Assembly (NCBI GenBank): GCA_963765135.1
Contig: CAVXUX010000004.1
Coordinates: 186,001-250,000 of the forward strand
Source: JACVRW01 sp963765135
GTDB taxonomy: Bacteria; Actinomycetota; Thermoleophilia; Solirubrobacterales; Thermoleophilaceae
Reading direction: 5' to 3'
Length of the DNA stretch: 64,000 nucleotides
Program-made: the position numbers and the translations under genes
Notes under the pieces: model-generated
Databases searched by the model: none
Seen by the model: the letters and a program-made list of their open reading frames with translations, nothing else
What the model was told of the DNA's origin: nothing
Shown: positions 1-7,467 of the stretch, one piece after another
Numbering within the stretch: the first letter of the stretch is position 1
Layout: each line of letters opens with the position of its first letter

Positions 1-411
1 GTCGGCCTCAGCCTTCGCGCGCAGGTAGACGCTGAAGACGTCATCGTCGTCCGGTGGGCTTTCGGCCCCCACCGAGCTGACGATGACGTACCGGGTGACG
101 CCTGCTGAGACCGCCGCGTCAAGCAGCTTGATCGCCCCGTCGCGATCCATCGTCAGCTTCCGCTCGGCGCCGCTGCCCGGTCCGGCGCCGGCCGCGAAGA
201 CGACGGCATCGGCGCCGCCGATCGCCTCGGCCAGGGCGGCGGTTGACGCGCTCTCGATGTCGCAGACGACCGGCTCGGCGCCGTCCGCTCGCAGATCGTC
301 CGCGTGCTCGGGGTTGCGGATCAGGCCGCGCACACGGTCGCCGCGGTTGGCCAGCAGCCGCGCCAGGCGCCGCGCCACCTGCCCGTGCCCGCCTGCGATC
401 GCGACGTCCAC
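1..411 (-). CDS. NAD(P)-binding SDR-like protein, C-terminus cut by window edge
   Basis: Reading leftward from a GTG at 411, 137 residues are open to the window edge. The N-terminus carries a Rossmann dinucleotide-binding motif (GGHGQVA, about residues 7-13). After it come an Arg that would bind the NADP phosphate, a strand ending DAVVFAAG, and the ser-ser motif VIVSSVGAES followed by YLRAK. This order is that of atypical short-chain dehydrogenases of the NmrA/NAD(P)H-binding class, which act as reductases or redox sensors. The substrate cannot be told. The gene starts 3 nt before the stop of corA on the same strand, so it is probably co-transcribed downstream of corA. The start is chosen because the Rossmann motif follows at once and no ATG is available. 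Confidence 0.8.
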   Translation of the reverse strand, partial: MDVAIAGGHGQVARRLARLLANRGDRVRGLIRNPEHADDLRADGAEPVVCDIESASTAALAEAIGGADAVVFAAGAGPGSGAERKLTMDRDGAIKLLDAAVSAGVTRYVIVSSVGAESPPDDDDVFSVYLRAKAEAD

Positions 412-413
412 GA

Positions 414-1412
414 TCAGAGCCAGCCGCGCCGGCGGAAGTAGGTGACCATGCCAGTCAGCAGGGCGAGCATGCCGCCCATGATCAGCCAGAACGCCTCGGT
501 GTCGCCCTCGCCCGGCACGCCGACGTTCATGCCCCAGACGCTCGCGATCAGCGTGAGCGGCAGGATCACGACGCTGAAGGCGGTCAGCACCCGCAGCACC
601 TCGTTGACGCGGTGGGACAGCACCGACTCGTTGGTGTCCTCGAGCGCCTCCACGACCTCCTTGAAGTTCTCGAGCATGTCCCAGATGCGCTCGGAGGCGT
701 CGACGATGTCGTCGAAGTAGACCTCGAGGTCCTCGGCCAGGTAGCGCTGCTTGGTGCGCTCCAGGTCGCGCAGCACCGCGCGCTGCGGGCGGATCACCTT
801 GCGGAAGTTGATGATCTCCTGCTTGGAGTTGGAGAGGTCGCGCACGACCTCCTCGGCGCGGCCCTCGAAGATCTCCTCCTCGAGGCGCTCGAGCTTGTTG
901 CCGATCTTGCGCAGCATCGGGAAGCAGTAGTCGAAGGCGTCGTCGACGATCCTGTAGAGCAGGTAGCCCGAGCCCTTGGAGAGCATCGCCTCGCGCACCT
1001 CCTCGGAGGAGCGGCAGCGCTCGAACAGGTACTCCACCGGCGGCAGCGGCGAGTTCGGCAGCGTGATCAGGAAGTCGGGGCCGATGAAGATGTCCAGCTC
1101 GGCGGCGTTGAGCCGCCCGACCGTCTTGTCGAACACCGGGAAGTGCAGGACGATGAACAGGTAGTCGGGGTACTCGTCGATCTTCGGCCGCTGGTTGCGC
1201 GACTGGACGTCCTCGTAGTCGAGCGGGTGGAAGTCGAAGTGCTCCTCGAGCCAGGCGCGATCGACCGGAGTGGGCCGCTCGATGTTGATCCAGCGCAGAT
1301 CGCCGTGCTCGACGACCTCGACCCGGGGCTCCGCCGGGGCCTGCTGGAGCGCGCTACCGTCGGCCCGCGCGCGCGCCGAGCGCCTGAGACGTGGCTTGGG
1401 AAGGCTCGGCAT
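414..1412 (-). CDS. corA: CorA-family divalent metal (Mg2+/Co2+) transporter
   Basis: This 332-residue protein has the typical CorA length and plan. A large soluble N-terminal funnel domain is followed by a long helical stalk rich in Glu/Arg, then two C-terminal membrane helices. The signature at the end of TM1 reads WGMNVG (family GMN motif, the selectivity filter), followed by a short acidic loop and the second helix (FWLIMGGMLALLTGMV) with a positively charged cytoplasmic tail. It would form a homopentameric channel in the plasma membrane. The first 30 residues are Arg-rich and poorly conserved, so the true start could lie slightly downstream. It is transcribed away from the riboswitch-thrC unit. 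Confidence 0.9.
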   Translation of the reverse strand: MPSLPKPRLRRSARARADGSALQQAPAEPRVEVVEHGDLRWINIERPTPVDRAWLEEHFDFHPLDYEDVQSRNQRPKIDEYPDYLFIVLHFPVFDKTVGRLNAAELDIFIGPDFLITLPNSPLPPVEYLFERCRSSEEVREAMLSKGSGYLLYRIVDDAFDYCFPMLRKIGNKLERLEEEIFEGRAEEVVRDLSNSKQEIINFRKVIRPQRAVLRDLERTKQRYLAEDLEVYFDDIVDASERIWDMLENFKEVVEALEDTNESVLSHRVNEVLRVLTAFSVVILPLTLIASVWGMNVGVPGEGDTEAFWLIMGGMLALLTGMVTYFRRRGWL

Positions 1413-1496
1413 AGCGTCTAAGCGGGTCGTCCAGCGGGTTCACGTGACCCATTCTACTTGCGGGGCGCGCTATCCTTCGCGATTCATACATAGCCG

Positions 1497-1594
1497 TTGC
1501 ATCGAGAGGGGTGGAGGGACATGGCCCTGTGAAGCCCCGGCAACCACCTTCGGCCTATGGCCGTCGGGACGGTGCCAATTCCTTTGAGATGTGA
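1497..1594 (+). promoter_or_regulatory. SAM-I (S-box) riboswitch
   Basis: The stretch matches the S-box consensus along its length. It has the 5' core AGAGGGGTGGAGGGAC, then GTGAAGCCCCGGCAACC, a variable P3 region, and the 3' core GGTGCCAATTCC. The closing P1 helix is visible as TTGCATC (1497-1503) pairing with GATGTGA (1588-1594), and the internal kink-turn and binding-core segments are all present. S-box RNAs bind S-adenosylmethionine and switch off methionine/cysteine genes. Here the downstream gene is a threonine-synthase-like enzyme followed by a sulfur carrier, so SAM is predicted to repress this pair. Confidence 0.95.
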
Positions 1595-1611
1595 TCGGAC
1601 GCCTCATGTTG

Positions 1612-1640
1612 GCCTCCGTCACAGAGCGACGGAGGCTTTC
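1612..1640 (+). terminator. Expression-platform terminator hairpin of the SAM riboswitch
   Basis: GCCTCCGTC (1612-1620) pairs perfectly with GACGGAGGC (1628-1636) around a 7-nt loop. This gives a 9-bp GC-rich stem followed by TTTC. It lies 18 nt after the aptamer and 20 nt before the start codon, the usual place for the expression platform. The U-tract is short, so the hairpin may terminate weakly or help to hide the ribosome-binding site (AAAGGGG, about 1647-1653). Confidence 0.75.
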
Positions 1641-1659
1641 AACGTGAAAGGGGCGTCCA

Positions 1660-2890
1660 ATGCCTGTCCAGGCACTGGCTTGCAAGGAATGTGGAACTGA
1701 GTACGAGCTCGAGGCGCGCTACGTCTGCGACCAGTGCTTCGGGCCGCTCGAGGTGCGCTACGACCTCGGCTCGCTAGACGCCGAGTCGGTGAAGCGCCGG
1801 ATCCAGGCGGGTCCGCAGAACCTCTGGCGCTACTCCGACTTCCTGCCGTTCGCGCAGACGCCGAAGTACGCGCTGCCGGCCGGCTGCACGCCGCTGGTGC
1901 GCGCGCCGCGGCTGGCGGAGGCGCTCGGGCTGCGCGACGTGTGGGTCAAGAACGACGCGGCCAACCCGACCCACTCGTTCAAGGACCGGGTCGTGTCCGT
2001 TGCGCTCGCCAAGGCCCGCGAGCTGGGCTTCCAGACGGTGGCGTGCGCCTCGACGGGCAACCTGGCCAACGCCGTCGCCGCCCACGCCGCGGCCGCCGGG
2101 CTCGAGTCCTACGTGTTCATCCCGGCGGACCTCGAGGAGCAGAAGATCCTCGCCACCGGGGTGTACGGCACCAACCTCGTGACCGTGCGCGGCAACTACG
2201 ACGACGTCAACCGGCTCTGCACCGAGCTGTCCGCCGACCGCGAGTGGGCGTTCGTGAACGTCAACGTGAGGCCCTACTACGCGGAGGGTTCCAAGACGCT
2301 CGCGTACGAGATAGCCGAGGGACTTGGCTTCGAGCTCCCCGACCGAGTGGTCGCGCCGATCGCTTCGGGTTCGCTGTTCACCAAGATCGCGCGCGGCTTC
2401 GACGAGTGGCGCGAGGTCGGGCCTGCTCGACGGCGACACGCCGACGATGAACGGTGCCCAGGCCGAAGGCTGCTCGCCGGTCGCCCGGGCGTTCGACGCC
2501 GGCTGGGAGATCTGCAAGCCCGTGAAGCCGGACACGATCGCCAAGTCGCTGGCGATCGGCAACCCGGCCGACGGGCCGTACGCGCTCGAGCTGGCCCGCC
2601 GCAGCGGCGGCACGATCGACGCCGTCAACGACGACGAGATCAGGGCCGGCATCCGCCTGCTGGCCGAGACGACCGGCATCTTCACCGAGACCGCCGGCGG
2701 GGTCACCACGGCGACGCTGGCCAAGCTGGCCGCGCGTGGCGACATCGATCCCGACGAGCGCGTGGTGGCGGTCATCACGGGGGAGGGCCTGAAGACGCTC
2801 GACGCCGTGCGGGGAACATTCGAGGCACACGAGATCGACGCGAGCGTCGACTCGTTCGACGCGGCCCTGCCGGCCGGCGCCGCTGTTTAG
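1660..2890 (+). CDS. thrC: Threonine-synthase-like PLP enzyme with N-terminal zinc ribbon (one frameshift)
   Basis: This is a fold-type II PLP enzyme of the threonine synthase family. It has an N-terminal zinc ribbon (Cys8, Cys11, Cys23, Cys26) and the PLP lysine in HSFKDR near residue 110. A substrate/phosphate loop CASTGNLANAV follows, and near the C-terminus there is a Gly/Thr-rich PLP-phosphate loop (ETAGGVTTAT). ThrC converts O-phosphohomoserine to threonine. The reading frame breaks at 2419-2421, where GGG replaces an expected GG; both halves read normally across that point, so a one-base insertion (probably a sequence error) is inferred. Control by a SAM riboswitch and coupling to a MoaD-like carrier suggest that the enzyme might instead thiolate phosphohomoserine to homocysteine. 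Confidence 0.85.
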
Positions 2891-2903
2891 TATTTCCGGC
2901 CGC

Positions 2904-3182
2904 ATGGCAGTGACGGTCAAGATCCCGACGCAGCTCCGCAGCGTCACCGGCGGTGAGGGCGAGACCAGCGTCGACGGCGCCGCGACCGTCGGCGAGGTGC
3001 TGGACGGGCTCTACGACCGCTTCGAAGGGCTGCGCGACCGGATCGCCGAGGACGGCGACCTGCGCCGCTTCGTCAACGTCTACGTCGGGGGCGAGGACAT
3101 CCGTTTCCTGGATGGCCTCGACACCTCGGTCGAGGACGGGGACGAGGTCACGATCCTGCCCGCGGTGGCTGGCGGCTCCTGA
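2904..3182 (+). CDS. MoaD/ThiS-family ubiquitin-like sulfur carrier protein
   Basis: This 92-residue protein has a beta-grasp fold pattern: a VKIPTQLR strand, a TVGEVLDGL helix, and a FVNVYVGGEDIRF...DGDEVTILPAVAGG end. MoaD/ThiS/CysO proteins carry sulfur as a C-terminal thiocarboxylate on a Gly-Gly tail. Here Gly-Gly is followed by one extra Ser before the stop, so activation would need removal of that residue, as Mec-type metalloproteases do for some carriers. No such protease or E1-like enzyme lies in the window. It sits 13 nt after the threonine-synthase-like gene, within the same SAM-riboswitch unit, which points to a sulfur-amino-acid role rather than molybdopterin synthesis. Confidence 0.85.
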   Translation: MAVTVKIPTQLRSVTGGEGETSVDGAATVGEVLDGLYDRFEGLRDRIAEDGDLRRFVNVYVGGEDIRFLDGLDTSVEDGDEVTILPAVAGGS

Positions 3183-4132
3183 GCACGCTCGTCACAGGCG
3201 CGCAGGGATTTCTCGGCGGTTGGCTCGCCGAGCGGCTCCTCGACGAGGGCGAGCGGGTCGTGGCGCTGCGGCGCGACGTGGACCCGGAGGCCCGCTTTCG
3301 CACCGACGGCATCGAGGACCGCTGCGCGCTGGCCCTGGCCGACCTGACCGACCACGACGCGCTGGTGCGGGTCCTCAACGAGCACGAGGTCGACGCGGTC
3401 TACCACCTCGCCGCCCAGACGATCGTGGGCACGGCCAACCGTTCGCCGCTCGCGACCTGGGAGGCGAACGTGCGCGGCACCTACACGCTGCTCGAGGCGT
3501 GCCGCGGCCTGGGCGGCGTGAAACGGGTGGTGGTGGCGTCCTCGGACAAGGCCTACGGCGACCACGACGAGCTGCCCTACCGCGAGGACTTCGCGCTGCA
3601 ACCGCGCTACCCGTACGACGTGTCGAAGGCGTGCACGGACCTGATCGCGCGCTCGTACGCCAACACCTACGACCTGCCGGTGGCGGTCACGCGGCTGGCC
3701 AACCTGTACGGGCCGGGCGACCTGAACTGGTCGCGGATCGTCCCCGACAGCGCCCGCGCGCTGGCGCGCGGCGAGCGCCCGGTGATCCGCAGCGACGGGA
3801 CCCCGGAACGCGACTACCTCTACGTCGAGGACGCGGTGGACGCCTACCTCGCCGTCGGGCGCTCGCTGGACACCCCGGAGCTGCGTGGGCGCGCCTGGAA
3901 CGCGGGCTGGGGCACGCCGGTCGCAGTGATCGACGTAGTGCGCACGCTGATCTCCGTCTCCGGCCGCGACGTCGAGCCTGACGTACAGGGGGAGGGGACC
4001 CCGCACGGGGAGATCGACCGGCAGTACCTCGACTCCGCCGCGATCCGGGAGCAGCTCGGGTGGGAGCCGCAGTGGGACCTCGAGCGCGGGCTGGCCAGCA
4101 CGTGGGACTGGTACGAGCGGCGCTGTAGCTGA
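3179..4132 (+). CDS. NAD-dependent sugar epimerase/dehydratase, CDP-glucose 4,6-dehydratase-like
   Basis: This is an extended SDR enzyme. It has an N-terminal dinucleotide motif TGAQGFLGG, an active-site segment VASSDKAYGD, the catalytic YPYDVSK and a downstream NLYGPGDLNWSRIVP. The SSDKAYG and DLNW segments resemble CDP-glucose 4,6-dehydratases (RfbG), which make deoxysugar precursors for surface glycans. The only canonical in-frame start, GTG at 3260, would delete the NAD-binding motif. The likely start is CTG at 3179, whose last two bases overlap the TGA stop of the MoaD-like gene (CTGA), giving translational coupling. No partner sugar nucleotidyltransferase is nearby, so the exact substrate is uncertain. 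Confidence 0.85.
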   Translation: MSTLVTGAQGFLGGWLAERLLDEGERVVALRRDVDPEARFRTDGIEDRCALALADLTDHDALVRVLNEHEVDAVYHLAAQTIVGTANRSPLATWEANVRGTYTLLEACRGLGGVKRVVVASSDKAYGDHDELPYREDFALQPRYPYDVSKACTDLIARSYANTYDLPVAVTRLANLYGPGDLNWSRIVPDSARALARGERPVIRSDGTPERDYLYVEDAVDAYLAVGRSLDTPELRGRAWNAGWGTPVAVIDVVRTLISVSGRDVEPDVQGEGTPHGEIDRQYLDSAAIREQLGWEPQWDLERGLASTWDWYERRCS

Positions 4133-4216
4133 CCCTTACGGGCAGTCGAAGCCGGCGGCAGGATCTTTCGACAGCCGTCCATAGCTGACCGGGCCCGCCT
4201 GATCGACCATACGAAG

Positions 4217-4399
4217 ATGCCGGAGCCGCGGATCAAGCGCTATGCGCTCGTGCGGAAAGCCGATGAGGACGGCGTGCGCCGCTTTCAGCTCGCCAGGGTG
4301 GCGGCCGCCTCGCGCTCGGTCCCGGCGGCGGAGCGCCTCGAGCGCATGGAGGAGATCGCCGCCCGCGAACGCGCGAATGGCCGGCCGCGCGAGCCCTAG
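4217..4399 (+). CDS. Small basic hypothetical protein (60 aa)
   Basis: A 60-codon frame starts at ATG and reads as a charged, Arg/Ala-rich peptide with a predicted helical second half (AERLERMEEIAARERA). No domain is recognised. Its codon usage follows the high-GC pattern of its neighbours and it fills the gap between the dehydratase and the convergent secreted-protein gene. Its TAG stop shares the tetranucleotide CTAG with the stop of that convergent gene. Coding status is plausible but unproven. Confidence 0.45.
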   Translation: MPEPRIKRYALVRKADEDGVRRFQLARVAAASRSVPAAERLERMEEIAARERANGRPREP

Positions 4400-5103
4400 G
4401 GCTTGCAGGGGCTCGTGCTGGTGGCCGAGTCCTTGTCGCCGTTGGTGAAGCCGAACGTCGCGGTGTTCGTCCACTTCTTGCTCGGCGGGCAGACGGACGG
4501 CGTGGTGATCAGGTCGCGCTTCTTCTTACCGCGCCCCTTCGAGTGCTTGTCGATCGTGCCGTTGAAGGCCGTCACGATCAGGCCACCCGGGATCGCGCCG
4601 TCGAGCCCCGAGGCCGACAGCTTGTTGCCCTTGATGTAGGCATCGAAGGCTGTGACGTACGCGCCGTTGGACACGAACATGAACAGAAACGCGTTCCTGC
4701 CGCTGACGCGGTCGTTGAAGATGACGGCTTCGACGGTCACGCCCGCCCCACCGGTCGGGGGCGTCGCGGTGGCGGTGCCCTTTCCGATGCGGCTCGCCGC
4801 CGGGCAGGCCGCGGGCCCCTCGGCCATCAGGGCCTCGTTGGTCGCCGTGCACTGAGCCGCTCCGGCCGGGTCGATCTTCGTGCCCTTGTGCATCTTGATC
4901 GTGAACGACTTGACGCCGCTCGGCAGACCGGTGGCAGCGTCGGGGTCGCCGAAGCTGGTCTTGAACGAGATCCCCGTCGATGCTCCCTCGGCACGTGCCG
5001 ACTGCTTGAAGCTGAACTTCGTGACCTCGCTGGACGCGAGCGCGACGGCGGCGGTTGCCGCCGCTAGAACAGCGATTGCACCGCAGACAAGCAACTTGCG
5101 CAT
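4396..5103 (-). CDS. Secreted protein of unknown function
   Basis: The 235-residue product opens with a clear Sec signal peptide (MRKLLVCGAIAVLAAATAAVALAS) and a good ribosome-binding site, GGGGAG, just upstream of the ATG. The mature part is beta-rich and Gly/Thr/Ala-rich, with four cysteines that could pair (AAQCTAT, GPAACPA, SVCPPS and a final SPCKP). A basic stretch (SKGRGKKKRD) separates the body from the last disulphide module. I do not recognise a named family. It looks like an exported surface or periplasmic-space protein; nothing in the context gives its job. Confidence 0.75.
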   Translation of the reverse strand: MRKLLVCGAIAVLAAATAAVALASSEVTKFSFKQSARAEGASTGISFKTSFGDPDAATGLPSGVKSFTIKMHKGTKIDPAGAAQCTATNEALMAEGPAACPAASRIGKGTATATPPTGGAGVTVEAVIFNDRVSGRNAFLFMFVSNGAYVTAFDAYIKGNKLSASGLDGAIPGGLIVTAFNGTIDKHSKGRGKKKRDLITTPSVCPPSKKWTNTATFGFTNGDKDSATSTSPCKP

Positions 5104-5141
5104 GGTCGATCTCCCCGCTCGAGTCCTGGCCACCCGCGACC

Positions 5142-6126
5142 CTATCCGGCGGACGCACCCGACTGCAAGCTCTCGGCTTCGGTGCCGCGGGCCGAGTGGC
5201 GGGAGCGCATCCCGGCGCGCGAGCGAGGGCGCCGGCGCCGTCCGGCCCAGAGCCGGTCGGCCCCGGCCCAGGCGGCGAAGCAGAACCCGCCGAGCGTTCC
5301 CGTCACGGTCAGGAGCACGCCGGCGGCGGCCGTGGCCGCGACCCCGTCGGAGCCGAGGATGAGCACCGCTGCGGCAGCTCCCACGGCCGGTCCGGTGGGG
5401 AGCTGGCTGAGCGTCACCACGGCGATCAGCACGGCGATCGCGTCGAACAGCGATGCGTCGACGCCGACCGCGTGCAGCAGCAGCCAGTTGCGGAGGATCT
5501 GGGCGAAGACCGCGATCAGGACGAAGCCGACGACGCGGCTCCCGCCCTTCACGCTGCGCAGGACTGCCAACCCGCGCCAGAGCTTGCGGCCCTTGCGGAG
5601 AGCCAGGTGGCGCAGGCCGGTGCTGATGCCGGCGACCAGCGCGAACGCGACGATCGGCAGCCACCAGGGCAGGCCGAGGGGCGCCACCAGTGTGAACGAC
5701 GTCAGCGCGGCGAGCATCGCCTCGATGGCGAGGATCGGGAACTCCGCGGCGATCAGCGTGGGGACCTGCGGGCAGACGTCCGGCGACGAGCGCCTCAGCG
5801 CGGCGATGCGCGCCGCGACACCGAGGTGGCCGTTCACCACACCGCCGAGCACCTGCATGCTCGACGCGCGATAGAGGGTGCGCCGGTCGACCGTCCCGCC
5901 GGCCGCCCCGATCGTCAGGTGCCAGGCCTCGCTGCGGGAGACCAGCGCGACCACCTGCAGCAGGATGGTGACGCCGAGGACCCACAGCGCGACGTCGGAG
6001 AGCGCCGTCGCGAACTCGTCGCGCCGGCCGGCCAGAACCAGCGCAAGCACCGCCGCCGTCGACCAGGGAGCCCGCGATCGTGATCGCGGTGCGGTGACGG
6101 CGGCCGAAGGCGCGGAGCGCCCCCAC
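5142..6126 (-). CDS. UPF0104/lysylphosphatidylglycerol synthase-type integral membrane protein (frameshift near N-terminus)
   Basis: The main frame encodes about eight hydrophobic helices, with segments such as VLGGVVNGHLGVAARIA and LPTGPAVGAAAAVLI typical of the LPG-synthase transmembrane family (UPF0104). Such proteins flip or transfer lipids at the cytoplasmic membrane. The N-terminal helix is split between two frames. A frame starting at GTG 6126 (VGALRAFGRRHRTAITIAG) leads into the main frame only if one base is gained or lost near 6060. I therefore annotate through that point. Whether it is a lipid flippase or another transporter cannot be decided, because no aminoacyl-transferase domain is attached. 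Confidence 0.75.
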
Positions 6127-6131
6127 TCGGA

Positions 6132-6344
6132 CTACGGGATGCGGCGCCCGCGCCGCTGCGCCTGGCGCTTCGCGGCAGCGGCGTGCTTCATCGCGTCGCG
6201 CTCGCGCTCGTAGGTCTCGCGCTCGACCTTGCCCGCCTTGCGGGCTGACGCGTTGCGGGAGGCGACTCCGTCGCGGGCCTCCTGCCATGCGGCATCGCCG
6301 CGCGTTGAAGGCGTGAAGTCGGAACTGCCGGACAACTCGGTCAT
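6132..6344 (-). CDS. Small Arg/Ala-rich hypothetical protein
   Basis: A 70-residue frame begins at ATG 6344 (MTELSGSSDF). It reads as a hydrophilic start followed by a strongly basic helix (RKAGKVERETYERERDAMKHAAAAKRQAQRR). It ends 5 nt before the start of the UPF0104 gene on the same strand, so the two probably form one transcript. A longer version from upstream is possible but adds only eight residues. No family is recognised; a nucleic-acid or membrane-surface role would be a guess. Confidence 0.55.
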   Translation of the reverse strand: MTELSGSSDFTPSTRGDAAWQEARDGVASRNASARKAGKVERETYERERDAMKHAAAAKRQAQRRGRRIP

Positions 6345-6422
6345 GCGCACCGTCCTAGCGGCTCCCACTGGGTAAGGACCACTGGGGGGCGCAGGGAGCG
6401 CGACACCCGACTGTGGAGACTC

Positions 6423-6617
6423 CTACCGAGGATACTCCCGAACAGTGACGACGTGGCCGGGGTTGACCCCGAAGCGCTCGCCATTCGAGGCCAGCTCGAA
6501 CCAGGCCAGGGTCCCGGCGCTGCTGCGGGCGGCGTTCTCCAGCTGCTTGGCGACCTCGTCGAGCTCGCCCGAGACCTCGAGCGCCTCGCCGGTCGCGAGT
6601 AGGAGCGTGGTGGTCAG
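6423..6617 (-). CDS. Small hypothetical protein (64 aa), probable CTG start
   Basis: This frame lacks ATG, GTG and TTG starts, yet it reads as a convincing small globular protein. An LLLATGEALEVSG strand pair leads to the helix ELDEVAKQLENAAR, then the strands TLAWFELASNG and GVNPGHVVTVREY. The likely start is CTG at 6617, which overlaps the TGA stop of the upstream monooxygenase-like gene as CTGA, a translationally coupled arrangement. The pattern suggests a beta-sandwich of unknown function. Confidence 0.65.
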   Translation of the reverse strand: MTTTLLLATGEALEVSGELDEVAKQLENAARSSAGTLAWFELASNGERFGVNPGHVVTVREYPR

Positions 6618-6916
6618 AGCCTCACGTCCACCGCGACCTCGAAGCTCTCGACGGAGGTGCGGCCGCCGAACCCGTCGTCAGGCGGGGACATGTCGTTGAG
6701 CACGGCGTCGCCGGCCCGCAGGTCCTCCTCGGTCTCGAACAGCGAGATCGCCACGCTCTTGCCGCCATCCGGATCGATCAGCATCAGGAACCCCTTCGCC
6801 GGCACCCCTTCGGGAGGCCCCGCCGACGCCTCGGAGTTGATCTGCTCGGCGGTGCGGCGCATCGCGTCCGCGTCGGCCCCTTCCCAACGTGCCACTCGTG
6901 CGTACATGCCGCACAT
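6614..6916 (-). CDS. Antibiotic-biosynthesis-monooxygenase-like (ABM dimeric alpha/beta barrel) protein
   Basis: The 100-residue protein starts MCGMYARVARWEG and shows the ABM pattern: strand, helix (AMRRTAEQINSE), a strand KGFLMLIDPDGGKSVAISLFETEEDL, a second helix and a final strand SFEVAVDV. Proteins of this fold form dimers with a ferredoxin-like barrel and act as cofactor-free monooxygenases, haem-handling proteins or simple ligand binders. The ISLFETEEDL segment is typical of this group. The gene is followed directly by the 64-residue frame in the same transcript. No substrate can be inferred. Confidence 0.75.
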   Translation of the reverse strand: MCGMYARVARWEGADADAMRRTAEQINSEASAGPPEGVPAKGFLMLIDPDGGKSVAISLFETEEDLRAGDAVLNDMSPPDDGFGGRTSVESFEVAVDVRL

Positions 6917-6992
6917 CCTTTCAGCCGGTCGCCCGAGGCACGTTCCCGGCCCGGTGGACTTTGGACCGCCGGTTTGGGATGCTCGCCGCTCG

Positions 6993-7421
6993 ATGCTCTC
7001 GACCGTGGCTGTGGGAACTGACGGATCGGCGACCGCGTCGAAAGCGCTCGAGGCGGCAGTTGAGATAGCTCAGCGCTTCGACGCCAAGCTGGTCGTCCTC
7101 AGCGCCTTCCAAGGTTCGGATGACCGCCCCCGAGGCGTGAGCAGGGGCTCCGAGGAGCTCCAATGGGAGTTCGACAACGACGCGCGCGTGCGCGAGATGC
7201 TCAGCCGGACAGAGCAGGAGCTCCGGCAGCGGAAGATCGACTGCACGACGCTGGTCGACGAGGGCGACCCCGCCGAGGTGCTCGTTCGGCTGGCCGAGGA
7301 GTGCGGGGCCGACCTGCTCGTGATCGGCAACCGGGGAATGCATCGGCGCGTGCTCGGCAGCGTTCCGAACACGGTCACGCACAAGGCCACGTGTTCGGTC
7401 TACGTGGTCAAGACCACGTAG
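6993..7421 (+). CDS. Universal stress protein (UspA family)
   Basis: The single-domain, 142-residue protein starts MLSTVAVGTDGSATASKA, the usual Usp N-terminus with its Asp. It ends with an ATP-loop-like segment GNRGMHRRVLGSVPNTVTHKATCSVYVVK. In typical ATP-binding Usps the two glycine pairs are nine residues apart. Here GNRG and GS are separated by only six, so nucleotide binding may be altered. Usps are cytoplasmic dimers induced by stress. The start is the ATG at 6993, because anything upstream overlaps the promoter of the divergent ABM gene. Confidence 0.88.
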   Translation: MLSTVAVGTDGSATASKALEAAVEIAQRFDAKLVVLSAFQGSDDRPRGVSRGSEELQWEFDNDARVREMLSRTEQELRQRKIDCTTLVDEGDPAEVLVRLAEECGADLLVIGNRGMHRRVLGSVPNTVTHKATCSVYVVKTT

Positions 7422-7467
7422 AGAACGCTCGGCGCCGTCGGCCAAACCGGTATAGGATCGCCGTGCT

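Noticed and set aside
243..1421. Long plus-strand frame across the corA region
   Set aside because: It is the complementary shadow of corA: Arg/His/Val-rich, with no motif, while the minus strand has a full CorA protein.
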